Of a stretch of 64,000 nt of DNA, positions 41,117-49,232 are shown one piece after another. The translations under genes and the position numbers were made by a program. Source of the stretch: Eubacterium sp. (lineage in GTDB: Bacteria > Bacillota > Clostridia > Oscillospirales > Acutalibacteraceae); contig JAGHJI010000062.1 of the NCBI GenBank assembly GCA_017886765.1, positions 62,001 through 126,000 of the forward strand, given 5' to 3'. How positions within the stretch are numbered: the stretch's first letter is position 1; each line of letters starts with the position of its first letter. A model generated the notes under the pieces. The model saw only the letters and a list, made by a program, of their open reading frames with translations. It was not told the DNA's origin and did no database searches.

Positions 41117-41245
41117 ATGAAATATTTAAGAGCATTAACCGTATTGATTTTCTTCCCTTATTTCGCGCTGAGAAACAGAAGAAACAAAAGTCAGATGATT
41201 ACCAAAGCGGATATAAAGAAATTTTCTTTTCCCGACGCGGCTTAA
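41117..41245 (+). CDS. Small peptide (42 aa) preceding the acyltransferase gene
   Basis: Forty-two residues: hydrophobic N-terminal half (KYLRALTVLIFFPYFALR) and a basic/polar C-terminal half (RNRRNKSQMITKADIKKF). A good AAGGAG site lies eight bases before the ATG, better than expected by chance. It ends 26 bp before the acyltransferase gene, so it may be a small membrane-associated protein of the same operon or a leader peptide that tunes its translation. No family known. Confidence 0.5.
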   Translation: MKYLRALTVLIFFPYFALRNRRNKSQMITKADIKKFSFPDAA

Positions 41246-41271
41246 GGTAATAACAAGGGAGGACATTTATT

Positions 41272-42186
41272 ATGAGCAGAAAAACAGTGATTAAAGATCA
41301 GCATTTCGGCATAGCGAGAAAGATTGTCTCAAACATGACGGCGGAAAGCTGGGAAACGATCCCTCACGCTGTTATATCCTACGAGCCGGAAGTCACCGAA
41401 TTTTTAAAGGTGATGAAGGATATCAACAAGGATTCCACCTCTGAGACAAAATTAACTTTGAATACAATTATGTTAAGAGTCATCGTGGAGGGACTTAAAG
41501 CCTGCCCCATTATGAATTCACATATCGAATTCAATAGGAAGCTGGTGCGCGGAAATGTAAAAACCTTTAAGGAAATTGACATCTCCATGCCTATGGTACA
41601 GAAGACCGGTGAAATGATGACCATCAATATGCACGATATGCAGGATAAGACAATGAGCCAGATGCGCGACGCTATTGCGGACAGCGTTCGCCGCGCCAAT
41701 AATTCCGATATGAATGAGGTCATGTTTGAGGTGTCCCTTGACAATACGCTCCAGGGACTGAAAAAAGGTAAGATAGCCCAGACGATAAACCGACTTATCG
41801 GTTCCAAGACCGGTAAGCATAAAGTGAAAACACTATCCGGTCAGGCTAAAAAGGATTACTACTCCATATCCGAAAAGGACAGACTGACAAAGCACGATAT
41901 TGAACAGGGAACGATTACCGTGTCCAATCTGGGCTCGGTATGCAGGAACTGGAACGGTATCTGCACCATTCTTGAGATTATACCGCCCCAGGTCTGCGCC
42001 ATAGCAATAGGAGCAACCCAGCTTGTTCCTATCGCGGAGCAGGACGGCACCGTGCGCACCGGTTACAAACTGCCGTTTACCATTGCCTTTGACCACCGAG
42101 CGCTTGATATGGGTGACGTAACGCCCTTTATCAACAGGCTTAACGAAATATTCGCCAATCCGGATGTTATCAGAGAATGGGTATAA
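41272..42186 (+). CDS. Stand-alone 2-oxoacid dehydrogenase-type acyltransferase (E2 catalytic domain only)
   Basis: 304 residues corresponding to the catalytic domain of dihydrolipoamide acyltransferases, with no lipoyl or E1/E3-binding domain. The active-site motif appears as AFDHRALDMGDVTPF (normally DHRxxDG), keeping the histidine but replacing the usual glycine after aspartate. VSNLGSVCRNWNG and PPQVCAIAIGA are other E2 landmarks. An internal insert (KKGKIAQTINRLIGSKTGKHKVK) is atypical. No E1 or E3 gene is nearby, so it may use a different acyl carrier, for example CoA only, as in chloramphenicol acetyltransferase relatives. GGGAGG site before the ATG. Confidence 0.85.
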   Translation: MSRKTVIKDQHFGIARKIVSNMTAESWETIPHAVISYEPEVTEFLKVMKDINKDSTSETKLTLNTIMLRVIVEGLKACPIMNSHIEFNRKLVRGNVKTFKEIDISMPMVQKTGEMMTINMHDMQDKTMSQMRDAIADSVRRANNSDMNEVMFEVSLDNTLQGLKKGKIAQTINRLIGSKTGKHKVKTLSGQAKKDYYSISEKDRLTKHDIEQGTITVSNLGSVCRNWNGICTILEIIPPQVCAIAIGATQLVPIAEQDGTVRTGYKLPFTIAFDHRALDMGDVTPFINRLNEIFANPDVIREWV

Positions 42187-42230
42187 TAAAATCACTCAGG
42201 TTTATTTTGCCTGAGTGATTTTATTTTTCA
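42186..42230. terminator. Bidirectional terminator
   Basis: 13-bp perfect stem AAAATCACTCAGG (42188-42200) and CCTGAGTGATTTT (42210-42222), then TATTTTT. The right arm overlaps the stop codon of the convergent small membrane protein gene. Confidence 0.92.
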
Positions 42231-42619
42231 CCGACGTTTTTCAGCAGATTTATAATTTGCTTATTTATTACTTTATTAAATACTGCCTGCAATATCCACA
42301 GCAATGACGGCAGTAAAAAAACAAGGATAATAACAGGTATGTTCAGCTTGTCGGTTACAATGGCTGTTATGCCCAGTCCCCAGAAAAATAGGGTAAACGC
42401 CGCTGCGATTACCGGCATCAGCCAGCCGGGCAGGATATGTACTTCAACCTGCGTATCGCTTTTTTTGACAAGATTGATTTTCGGGTTTGCAACAAGTGTG
42501 AACACACCGTTATACTTCAGGCTCAGTCCGGATACACTTTTTTCACCGGAGAACATTCTGTTTTTTTCCACCTTTTTGAAAAACTCGTCCGCGTCAGCCA
42601 CATCTAAAATATATTTCAT
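42221..42619 (-). CDS. Small two-helix membrane protein of unknown function
   Basis: 132 residues: an N-terminal soluble domain (YILDVADADEFFKKVEKN), a beta-like middle with NPKINLVKKSDTQVEVHILPG, and two membrane helices (about 70-90 and 93-112). Overlaps the end of the ATP-grasp gene by 4 bp and is the last gene of that operon. No family recognised; its tight coupling to the ATP-grasp pair suggests a related job. Confidence 0.75.
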   Translation of the reverse strand: MKYILDVADADEFFKKVEKNRMFSGEKSVSGLSLKYNGVFTLVANPKINLVKKSDTQVEVHILPGWLMPVIAAAFTLFFWGLGITAIVTDKLNIPVIILVFLLPSLLWILQAVFNKVINKQIINLLKNVGEK

Positions 42620-43341
42620 AAATTCAGTTCCTTTTTAATATAATCGCAGTAAAGTGTGAGGATATCTATATCCGTTTTATCATAAACCATTCTGGCGCCC
42701 ACGGTGTCCTCCATTTCATTAAACACAAGGGAACCGTTATGAAAAAGAAAGTCAATGCCGATATAATCGCTTTCCACAAGGTTGATGATTTGATGCACAA
42801 GTGCCTTTTCATCATTGCTTAAGTGGTAAACCTCCGCGCTGCCGCCGAGACAGTAATTGGAGCGGAAATCCGTTTTGCTTTCACGAAGGATAGAGGCGAT
42901 GATTTTTTTACCTATTACCCATACCCGCAGGTCCTTGCCCGGTGTGTCGCAGGGCATTTGGTAGACATAATTTTTCTCAAAGGGCTCCGGGGTATGGATC
43001 ATCGTTACCTCTCTGCCGCCGTGCCCGTTGATTAATTTTTTTACAGCCGGTACGCCCTGATAATTTACGGGCAGAATCGATACACCGTGTTCCTGCATAA
43101 ATTCATAGCACGCCTGTTTGTCATTGGCGATTTTTGAAAGACCGGAGGGGTTAAAGACTCTTATCCCTTTGTTTTCGTAGTACTCTGCTATCCTGTAATC
43201 ATTCGTACGGTTGATGACAAAATCAGCGGGACCTCTGTAGCGTTCATCAACCAAAGTGACAGGGAGATTCTTTGTGAATTTATCAACCGAAAACCGATTG
43301 CGCCGTGCTTCTTTATTGGTATAAATAAGTATGCCGTTCAT
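42616..43341 (-). CDS. RimK-type ATP-grasp ligase, second of a pair
   Basis: 241-residue ATP-grasp enzyme that would join a carboxylate to an amine or thiol through an acyl phosphate. Visible: NDKQACYEFMQEHGVSILP at the subdomain entry, GHGGREVTMI (glycine loop), DLRVWVIGKKIIASILR and GIDFLFHNGSLVFNEMEDTVGARMVY. In the metal-binding motif the usual Glu-x-Asn is Glu-x-Glu-Asp, which I believe recurs in this branch. It overlaps the upstream ATP-grasp gene by 4 bp, so they probably form a heteromeric enzyme or act in sequence. Substrate unknown. Confidence 0.8.
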   Translation of the reverse strand: MNGILIYTNKEARRNRFSVDKFTKNLPVTLVDERYRGPADFVINRTNDYRIAEYYENKGIRVFNPSGLSKIANDKQACYEFMQEHGVSILPVNYQGVPAVKKLINGHGGREVTMIHTPEPFEKNYVYQMPCDTPGKDLRVWVIGKKIIASILRESKTDFRSNYCLGGSAEVYHLSNDEKALVHQIINLVESDYIGIDFLFHNGSLVFNEMEDTVGARMVYDKTDIDILTLYCDYIKKELNL

Positions 43342-44153
43342 ATTCTCGACCTGATTTCGTCAAATAGAATCGGCGCGATATCCACGCCCGTGCTGTTCAT
43401 GATGTTGATGATATGCGCGTTGGAATTGACCTCGCACACCATACCGTTCTCCAGAATATCCACGCCGCCGAAGGTCAGACCCAGCGTATTGCAAGCGGTG
43501 ACGGCGGTTTTCATTTCCGTATCGATTGGTGTGTACGGAATCATCGTTCCTCCGTTTGTGACATTGGAGCGAAAATCGTTTTCATTGATTCTGGAAACGG
43601 CGCTGACGCATTTTCCGCCCACAATTTCCAGCCGCTTGTCTCTGCCGGCGCTTGTGCTTATAAATTCCTGGAGGATAAAGGGCTTTTCGCTTACATGACG
43701 CATGATTTCATCAACGCTTTTGCACAGGTAGACCTGCTCGCCGAAGGAGCCGAAGCATTCTTTAAAAACAAGGGGCAGACCGAGTACGCAAACGGCGTTT
43801 TCAACAAATTCGCTCATATCTGTTTTAAAATAGCATTTCGGAGCAATCAGTGTTTTCGGCTGGGGCACGATGCCCTGCAGCTCAATGTATGTCCTCGCCT
43901 TATCATCGCACAGAGCAATGGAATCGGAGGAATTGAAAACAGGCAGACCCTTTCTTTCAAGCCTTCTGGCAAGATTGACATCCTTGTCCCAGAACAGCAC
44001 AAAGTCAGCCGTAACCTCCTCGGTCGCCAGCTGAAGATTGGTTTTCCGTATTAAATTTATACCCGATTTTTCCGCGGCGGATATCAGATGCGCGTGAAGC
44101 TCTCTGAATTTGTCGCCGGTCAAAAAGTGATTAACTGCTAAAATTCCTGTCAT
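43338..44153 (-). CDS. RimK-type ATP-grasp ligase, first of a pair
   Basis: 271-residue ATP-grasp protein with CDDKARTYIELQGIVPQP, LGLPLVFKECFGSFGEQVYLC (glycine-rich loop), PFILQEFISTSAGRDKRLEIVGGK and the complete metal site GGVDILENGMVCEVNSNAHI (Glu-x-Asn). The RLEIVGGK segment and SRINENDFRSN are diagnostic of RimK/LysX-like ligases, which add amino acids such as glutamate to proteins or small molecules. Together with the downstream paralogue and the small membrane protein it forms a three-gene operon with its own promoter. The acceptor is unknown. Confidence 0.85.
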   Translation of the reverse strand: MTGILAVNHFLTGDKFRELHAHLISAAEKSGINLIRKTNLQLATEEVTADFVLFWDKDVNLARRLERKGLPVFNSSDSIALCDDKARTYIELQGIVPQPKTLIAPKCYFKTDMSEFVENAVCVLGLPLVFKECFGSFGEQVYLCKSVDEIMRHVSEKPFILQEFISTSAGRDKRLEIVGGKCVSAVSRINENDFRSNVTNGGTMIPYTPIDTEMKTAVTACNTLGLTFGGVDILENGMVCEVNSNAHIINIMNSTGVDIAPILFDEIRSRI

Positions 44154-44174
44154 TTCTTTATCTCCGTTTCATAT

Positions 44175-44203
44175 ATTGTAGCATTGCGCCTTGCTTTTTT
44201 CAA
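44175..44203 (-). promoter_or_regulatory. Promoter of the ATP-grasp operon
   Basis: TTGAAA (44198-44203) and TACAAT (44175-44180) with 17 bp between on the minus strand. For the divergent AICAR formyltransferase gene only a TATAAA (about 44212) without a good -35 is seen. Confidence 0.75.
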
Positions 44204-44264
44204 TGTAATAGTATAAAATATCCATATTGAATAAGTATTACATTATTATCGGAAGGATGAGAAT

Positions 44265-45440
44265 ATGACGGAATACAAGTTGAAATACGGCTGTAACCCG
44301 AATCAGAATCCGGCAAGGATTCATATGGACGGCAGGGAACTGCCCTTTGAGATATTAAACGGCGCGGCAGGTTATATCAATCTGCTGGACGCGTTCAATT
44401 CCTGGCAGCTGGTTAGGGAATTAAAGGAAGCTACCGGACTGCCCAGCGCGGCGTCCTTTAAGCACGTTTCACCGGCAGGCGCCGCTGTTGCCAAACCTCT
44501 TGACGAGGTAGAGCGTAAGGTCTGCATGGTGCCGGAGGATCTGGAGCTTTCACCCATTGCTCAGGCGTATGTGCGCGCCAGAGGCTGCGACAGAGTGTCC
44601 TCCTTCGGCGACTTTGCTGCCCTCAGTGATGAATGCGACGCGTCCGTGGCAAAATTTCTTGTAAAAGAAGTAAGCGACGGCATCATCGCTCCCTCTTATA
44701 CAGACGAGGCGCTGGAAATTCTCAAGTCAAAGAGAAGAGGAAATTATCTCATCATAAAGATGGACGCGGATTATGAACCGGAGCTGATGGAGACCAAGCA
44801 GGTGTTCGGTATCAAATTTGAGCAGAAGAGAAACGACGCGAAAATGACGATGGACCTCTTTAACGATATGCCCACCAAGGTCAAGGACATACCGGAGATC
44901 GCCAAAATCGACCTGCTTATTTCCCTTATTACGCTGAAATACACCCAGTCAAATTCCGTTTGCTACGCAAGAGGCGGACAGACCTTCGGCGTGGGCGCCG
45001 GTCAGCAGAGCCGTATCCACTGCACCCGCCTTGCGGGAAATAAGGCGGACAACCTCTGGCTGCGCCATAATGAAAAGGTCATCAACCTTCCGTTTATTGA
45101 CGGCATACGCAAGTGTGACGCGGATAACGCCATTGACCTTTATATTTCCGACGAGTATGCAGATCTGTTAAAGGACGGCGTATGGCAGAGATATTTTACG
45201 GAATGTCCCGCGCCGTTCACCAAAGAAGAAAAACAGGCGTGGCATGAGAAAATGACCGATGTGGCTTTGGGCTCGGACGCGTTCTTCCCCTTTGAAGACA
45301 ATATTGAAAGAGCTGTGCGCTCCGGCGTGAAGTATATAGCCCAACCCGGCGGTTCTGTCAGGGATCAGGCGGTTATTGACTGCTGCGACAGTTTCGGCAT
45401 CGCCATGGCAATGACAGGTATCCGCCTCTTCCATCATTAA
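44265..45440 (+). CDS. AICAR formyltransferase-type protein (PurH transformylase domain only)
   Basis: 391 residues corresponding to the C-terminal transformylase half of bifunctional PurH, which adds the formyl group in the ninth step of purine synthesis. Landmarks are LKYGCNPNQNPARI, the catalytic Lys-His in SAASFKHVSPAGAAV, YVRARGCDRVSSFGDFAALS, YTQSNSVCYARGGQTFGVGAGQQSRIHCTRLAG and YIAQPGGSVRDQAVIDCCD. The IMP cyclohydrolase half is absent, so a separate cyclohydrolase or a second full PurH must exist elsewhere. AAGGATGAG site before ATG. Confidence 0.92.
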   Translation: MTEYKLKYGCNPNQNPARIHMDGRELPFEILNGAAGYINLLDAFNSWQLVRELKEATGLPSAASFKHVSPAGAAVAKPLDEVERKVCMVPEDLELSPIAQAYVRARGCDRVSSFGDFAALSDECDASVAKFLVKEVSDGIIAPSYTDEALEILKSKRRGNYLIIKMDADYEPELMETKQVFGIKFEQKRNDAKMTMDLFNDMPTKVKDIPEIAKIDLLISLITLKYTQSNSVCYARGGQTFGVGAGQQSRIHCTRLAGNKADNLWLRHNEKVINLPFIDGIRKCDADNAIDLYISDEYADLLKDGVWQRYFTECPAPFTKEEKQAWHEKMTDVALGSDAFFPFEDNIERAVRSGVKYIAQPGGSVRDQAVIDCCDSFGIAMAMTGIRLFHH

Positions 45441-45453
45441 TAAATCAGTAAAA

Positions 45454-45495
45454 AGAATGAAAGAATAATCCTGCGGTTATTCTTTCATTTGTATT
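45454..45495 (+). terminator. Terminator after the AICAR formyltransferase gene
   Basis: Perfect 13-bp stem AATGAAAGAATAA (45456-45468) and TTATTCTTTCATT (45477-45489), followed by TGTATTATTT. It lies only about 20 bp before the exonuclease start. Confidence 0.8.
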
Positions 45496-45510
45496 ATTTA
45501 GGTGATAATT

Positions 45511-46272
45511 ATGAAAATGATATCGTGGAATGTCAACGGGCTGAGAGCCTGTATGAACAAGAATTTTGAAGCCTTTTTCAACGAAACAGACGCAGATATA
45601 TTCTGTATACAGGAAACCAAGCTGCAGCAGGGGCAGATTGATTTTGCCCCGGAAGGTTATCATTGTTACTGGAATTACGCGGAGAAAAAGGGATATTCCG
45701 GCACGGCTGTATTTACGAAAAAAGAGCCTCTCAGCGTCCGGTACGGAATGGGAATTGACGAGCATGACAGGGAAGGCAGACTGATCACACTGGAGTTTGA
45801 CGAGTTCTATTTTGCCACGGTCTATGTGCCGAATTCCCAGCGGGAACTGAAAAGGCTGGATTACCGCATGAAATGGGAGGATGATTTCAGGGAGTATATT
45901 CTCTCTCTGAATGCGTCAAAGCCTGTGATATTCTGCGGTGACCTGAATGTTGCGCACAAGGAGATCGACCTGAAAAACCCGAAAACAAATCACAACAACG
46001 CCGGCTTTACGGATCAGGAGCGAGAAAAATTTTCAACCCTGCTTGACAGCGGATTTACAGACACATTCAGATATTTTTATCCCGACAGAGAGGGCGTTTA
46101 CAGCTGGTGGTCCTATATGTTCAAGGCAAGGGAAAAGAACGCCGGCTGGAGAATTGATTATTTTGTCACTTCAGACTCTCTGAACAGTAAGCTGAAGGAT
46201 GCGCAGATTCTCACGGATGTCTTCGGCTCGGACCATTGTCCCGTCCTGCTGGATATGGAAATATCCTTTTGA
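45511..46272 (+). CDS. xth: Exodeoxyribonuclease III (AP endonuclease)
   Basis: Base-excision repair nuclease that cuts at abasic sites and degrades 3' ends. 253 residues with MKMISWNVNGLRAC, the metal glutamate in FCIQETKLQQGQ, GYSGTAVFTKK, CGDLNVAHKEIDLKNP (catalytic Asp and Asn), YSWWSY and the final SDHCPVLLD histidine. The ATG at 45511 follows AGGTGAT; the GTG nine bases upstream is inside that site. Head of a three-gene run with rlmA-like and a small Cys-rich protein gene. Confidence 0.96.
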   Translation: MKMISWNVNGLRACMNKNFEAFFNETDADIFCIQETKLQQGQIDFAPEGYHCYWNYAEKKGYSGTAVFTKKEPLSVRYGMGIDEHDREGRLITLEFDEFYFATVYVPNSQRELKRLDYRMKWEDDFREYILSLNASKPVIFCGDLNVAHKEIDLKNPKTNHNNAGFTDQEREKFSTLLDSGFTDTFRYFYPDREGVYSWWSYMFKAREKNAGWRIDYFVTSDSLNSKLKDAQILTDVFGSDHCPVLLDMEISF

Positions 46273-46280
46273 GGTAAGGT

Positions 46281-47048
46281 ATGTCGATTCTTATTTGTCC
46301 GGTTTGCCGGGAAAAACTGTTACGGCAGGGAAACTGCTTGAAATGTAGGAACAATCATTCCTTTGATTTTTCAAAGGAAGGGTATGTTAATCTGCTTTTA
46401 GGCACAAAAAGCGGCGACAAAAAAGGTGACAGCAAGGATTCTGCAAGGGCAAGGCGCGCGCTGCTTGACAAAGGATATTACGGCTGCCTTAAACATTTCC
46501 TGTGTGAAAAGATGCAGGGAACGGTCCTGGATATATGCTGCGGCGAAGGATACTATGACGATTACCAAGGTGAGCTGTACGGCTTTGATATCAGTAAGGA
46601 GATGATACGACTTGCGTCAAAGCGATATAAGGACAATCACTATTTTGTGGCGAATATCTCCTCCATTCCTATTGAAGAGAAAAGCATTGATACGGCGATC
46701 CATCTTTTTGCGCCCTTTCATGAAAAGGAATTTTCAAGAGTCCTTAAGTCCAGCGCCGCCCTGTATTGCGTAGTGGGCGGAGCGGATCATCTGTGGGAAA
46801 TGAAAGAACTGATTTATGAAACCCCCTATAAAAATGATGAAAAGCCGCCGCAGACAACGACTCTCAGACTGATAGCAAAAACAAAAATATCGGACAGAGT
46901 AACAATCTCCAAGCAGGATCTGAAAACCCTTTTTTCCATGACGCCGTATTTTTACAGAACAAGCGATACGGACAAGGCAAAGCTCGAAAATGTTGAGCAG
47001 CTTGATCTGACTGTTGAATTCGTGATTTTTGAATATAAAAAAGGATGA
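46281..47048 (+). CDS. rlmA: RlmA-type 23S rRNA (guanine-N1) methyltransferase
   Basis: 255 residues. N-terminal zinc finger CPVCREKL, CLKCRNNHSFD, then the family signature FSKEGYVNLLL, a SAM-binding domain with VLDICCGEGYYDDY, LYGFDISKEMIRLASKR and IHLFAPFHEKEFSRVLK. RlmA methylates a guanine in hairpin 35 of 23S rRNA; in Gram-positives the RlmAII branch modifies the neighbouring base and affects tylosin/mycinamicin sensitivity. 8 bp after xth and overlapping the next gene by 4 bp. Confidence 0.88.
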   Translation: MSILICPVCREKLLRQGNCLKCRNNHSFDFSKEGYVNLLLGTKSGDKKGDSKDSARARRALLDKGYYGCLKHFLCEKMQGTVLDICCGEGYYDDYQGELYGFDISKEMIRLASKRYKDNHYFVANISSIPIEEKSIDTAIHLFAPFHEKEFSRVLKSSAALYCVVGGADHLWEMKELIYETPYKNDEKPPQTTTLRLIAKTKISDRVTISKQDLKTLFSMTPYFYRTSDTDKAKLENVEQLDLTVEFVIFEYKKG

Positions 47049-47236
47049 GTAACACCATGGACAGCCTGTGTGAAAAATGCTGGTATAATGAATATGACGA
47101 GGAAAGCGACGAAAGCTTCTGCTCCCTTGTGCTGGACGAGGATGAGTATGTGCGGCTGATGCAGGATAAAAATAAGACCTGCCGCTACTTCCGCCCCGAC
47201 GGCAGTGAATACGATATTGTGCGAAAACAGAATTGA
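47045..47236 (+). CDS. Small Cys-rich protein (DUF6472-like)
   Basis: Sixty-three residues with four cysteines in CEKCWYNEYDEES, FCSLVLDEDEYV and CRYFRPDGSEYDIVRKQ, a likely zinc-binding knuckle with a very acidic middle. This pattern matches a small uncharacterised family common in gut clostridia. Starts within the last codons of the rlmA gene (ATGA overlap); MDSLCEKC at 47057 is another possible start. Function unknown. Confidence 0.8.
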   Translation: MSNTMDSLCEKCWYNEYDEESDESFCSLVLDEDEYVRLMQDKNKTCRYFRPDGSEYDIVRKQN

Positions 47237-47239
47237 TAA

Positions 47240-47280
47240 TTTAACAGGCGTGAAGTTAAAATCTTCACGCCTGTTTTTTA
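47240..47280. terminator. Bidirectional terminator
   Basis: Perfect 13-bp stem AACAGGCGTGAAG (47243-47255) and CTTCACGCCTGTT (47263-47275), followed by TTTTT. Shared by the plus-strand xth run and the convergent Nudix gene. Confidence 0.92.
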
Positions 47281-47709
47281 TTATATAATTTTTCTTTTTG
47301 TAGCTTCTTCAATCAGTTTGGGCTGTATCAATGGGTATGTCCAGTTGTCGGTCAGTTTATCCGTAATCATGATTTTTTCTATCTCACTATGCAGTTCTTT
47401 TTCAAAAGATTTAATGTCAGCATAGTACAACATACCGAAAGTCTCTTTGCCGTCAAAATTATTTTCCGCAGTAACGGAATATACGCACACGGGTCTTATT
47501 TTATAGTCTACTGCGCCTGTTTCTTCATATAATTCTCTTTTGGCAGTTTCCGATATTGTTTCACCGGGCTCCCGGTGACCTCCGGGCACTTCGTATGTGT
47601 CTCTTTCTTTATGCTTACATAACACCCATTTGCCGCCGGTTTTTGAAATAATTACCGCAAATTTCAGTAGTTTATCATCCACATTGTCATAGAATTTAAC
47701 CTTAACCAT
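47281..47709 (-). CDS. Nudix hydrolase
   Basis: 142-residue pyrophosphatase with the Nudix box intact: GGHREPGETISETAKRELYEETGA. The preceding KWVLCKHKERDTYEVPGG strand is typical for MutT/8-oxo-dGTPase-like forms. Overlaps the end of the methyltransferase gene by 8 bp. Substrate cannot be told. A second Nudix gene with an adjacent methyltransferase remnant occurs at 55.7-56.3 kb, an echo of this pairing. Confidence 0.9.
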   Translation of the reverse strand: MVKVKFYDNVDDKLLKFAVIISKTGGKWVLCKHKERDTYEVPGGHREPGETISETAKRELYEETGAVDYKIRPVCVYSVTAENNFDGKETFGMLYYADIKSFEKELHSEIEKIMITDKLTDNWTYPLIQPKLIEEATKRKII

Positions 47710-48459
47710 TGTTTTTCCCTGTAAAAATATTCTTTTGCTTTTTTAATATAAGATGATGATAAAATGCAATATTTCTGAATTCCTCTATCTGTGAAACAGA
47801 TAGCTCCAGATCAAGCATGGTATTGATCCAGCTATCGCAGAATTTTATATCGTTATTTTGTAGCCCGTAAAAGGTACAGATTCCGTAGCAGCTGTCAAGT
47901 TTCAGGTTGCTGTCTGAATCGTTGATCAGGTCTTTATTTTCATATATTCTTATCTCACCGAACTTTACGGAGGTAAGGTTCTCATTGTTCAGCATTTTTT
48001 TAACGCTGTCGATCTCATAGTCAAAGACAGCCTTTTGCATAATTCTACCGTACTTGTTATGCTTGACGATTGATATAAACCCGTCGTCTGCAAGGAGTCT
48101 GCAAAACTGCCGGAGTACCTCCCGCCTGTTATCCGTATATTCCAGAACATTGTGGCAGATAATCGCGTCGAAAGATTTGTCCGGCAATTGACTTAATATT
48201 TCCGAATTCTTGTACAGTATTATATTTTCATTGTATGAGCCCAGGGTCAGCATATCGTCCGACGGCTCAACAGCGGTTACCCTGTTGGATTTTTCCATAT
48301 GATTTGCGGTAATGCCGAATCCGCTGCCAAAATCGAGAATCCTTTTGCTTTTACACTCCGGAAGCTGTTTGAAATGATTTTGTAAAACAGTTTACCCCAA
48401 GGCTGTTTGGTATAATCCAGGTATGACAACAGATTCTTGTTTTGTATTTTCCCTGCCAT
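47702..48459 (-). pseudogene. Class I SAM-dependent methyltransferase, broken by a one-base frameshift
   Basis: The N-terminal part (48459 to about 48372) reads MAGKIQNKNLLSYLDYTKQP then WGKLFYKII. The rest lies in another frame: QLPECKSKRILDFGSGFGIT (SAM-binding loop DFGSGFG), TAVEPSDDML and FDAIICHNVLEYTDNR. Adding one T in ATTTCAAACAG near 48373-48376 restores FYKIIFKQLPEC, continuous with both halves. So a single-base deletion separates an otherwise normal gene of about 250 codons. The second half alone could start at ATG 48298 but would lack the SAM-binding loop. It starts at the stop of ylmH (TAATG). A sequencing error is the main alternative to a real pseudogene. Confidence 0.85.
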
Positions 48460-49175
48460 TATCCATATCTCCTTATTTCAATTACAAGGCGGTCCTTTTT
48501 TGTTGTCCTCAGCTGCTGAAGGAAGGCAAACCGCCCCATGCCCCGCACGGATACAATATCCTTTTCCTTAACGGTATAGGAGGAATTTTCCGTCAGTCTG
48601 CTGTTTACAAATATTTTTCCCGCGGAAAAAAGTTTTGCTCCTTCGCTGCGTGACAGCTTATATACCGCGCAGACAAGTACGTCCAGGCGCAGAGAAGATA
48701 CCACAAGTTCGGAGGGGTCAGGTGTTTTTACAATATGATCCGGGAGTTCGGCGATTTGCGTTACTTTCACGCTGGTGTGTTTTATTCTGGTCAGATTGTC
48801 TGTTATGTAATCGGTGATCTGTTCAAGGCAGACAAGATATCCGGAGTTTTCATACACGATGATATCGCCGAGCATTTCTCTTTTTATTCCCAGATTCATC
48901 AGCGCGCCGAGAAAATCGCGGTGAGTGAGCTTGTCGGAAAATTTCTGTATAACAGGAGAAACGGCAAGATACTTGACGGGAAAATCATCACGTTTTATTT
49001 CTTCTCCGAAACCGGCTATAACACGCTCCGCGTTTTCATAGCCGCCGTAAAGCACGCAGGGCAGATACGTGTTTGCCAGAATACTCTGCTCCTCGAGATT
49101 CAAAAAATCTGTAAAAACCATATAGGATTTTTCATACGCGCGGTTATATAATTCGTTAAATCTTTTTTCATCCAT
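48459..49175 (-). CDS. ylmH: S4-domain RNA-binding protein YlmH
   Basis: 238 residues. N-terminal domains with FTDFLNLEEQSILAN, YENAERVIAGFGEE, FPVKYLAVSP and RDFLGALMNLGIKREMLGDIIV, then the S4 domain LRLDVLVCAVYKLSRSEGAKLFSAGKIFVNSRL. YlmH binds stalled large ribosomal subunits and aids rescue. Usually it stands beside the division genes of the ylm cluster; here it is alone with a methyltransferase. ATG 49175 is preferred to the GTG at 49187, which would sit on the terminator arm. The gene begins directly after that terminator, with no room for an ordinary promoter. Confidence 0.9.
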   Translation of the reverse strand: MDEKRFNELYNRAYEKSYMVFTDFLNLEEQSILANTYLPCVLYGGYENAERVIAGFGEEIKRDDFPVKYLAVSPVIQKFSDKLTHRDFLGALMNLGIKREMLGDIIVYENSGYLVCLEQITDYITDNLTRIKHTSVKVTQIAELPDHIVKTPDPSELVVSSLRLDVLVCAVYKLSRSEGAKLFSAGKIFVNSRLTENSSYTVKEKDIVSVRGMGRFAFLQQLRTTKKDRLVIEIRRYG

Positions 49176-49184
49176 AAAATACAC

Positions 49185-49216
49185 CAAAAAAGAGCTGTCT
49201 GCAGACAGCTCTTTTA
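49185..49216 (-). terminator. Terminator of the 49233-50153 gene
   Basis: Self-complementary stem AAAAGAGCTGTCTG and CAGACAGCTCTTTT (49187-49214) and TTTTTT on the minus strand, 18 bp beyond the stop codon and 12 bp before ylmH. Confidence 0.88.
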
Positions 49217-49232
49217 TTTCAGTTAAATTTAA

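Noticed and set aside
48459..49187. GTG start of ylmH at 49187
   Set aside because: It lies on the arm and T-run of the upstream terminator; ATG 49175 has GGTG at a fitting distance.
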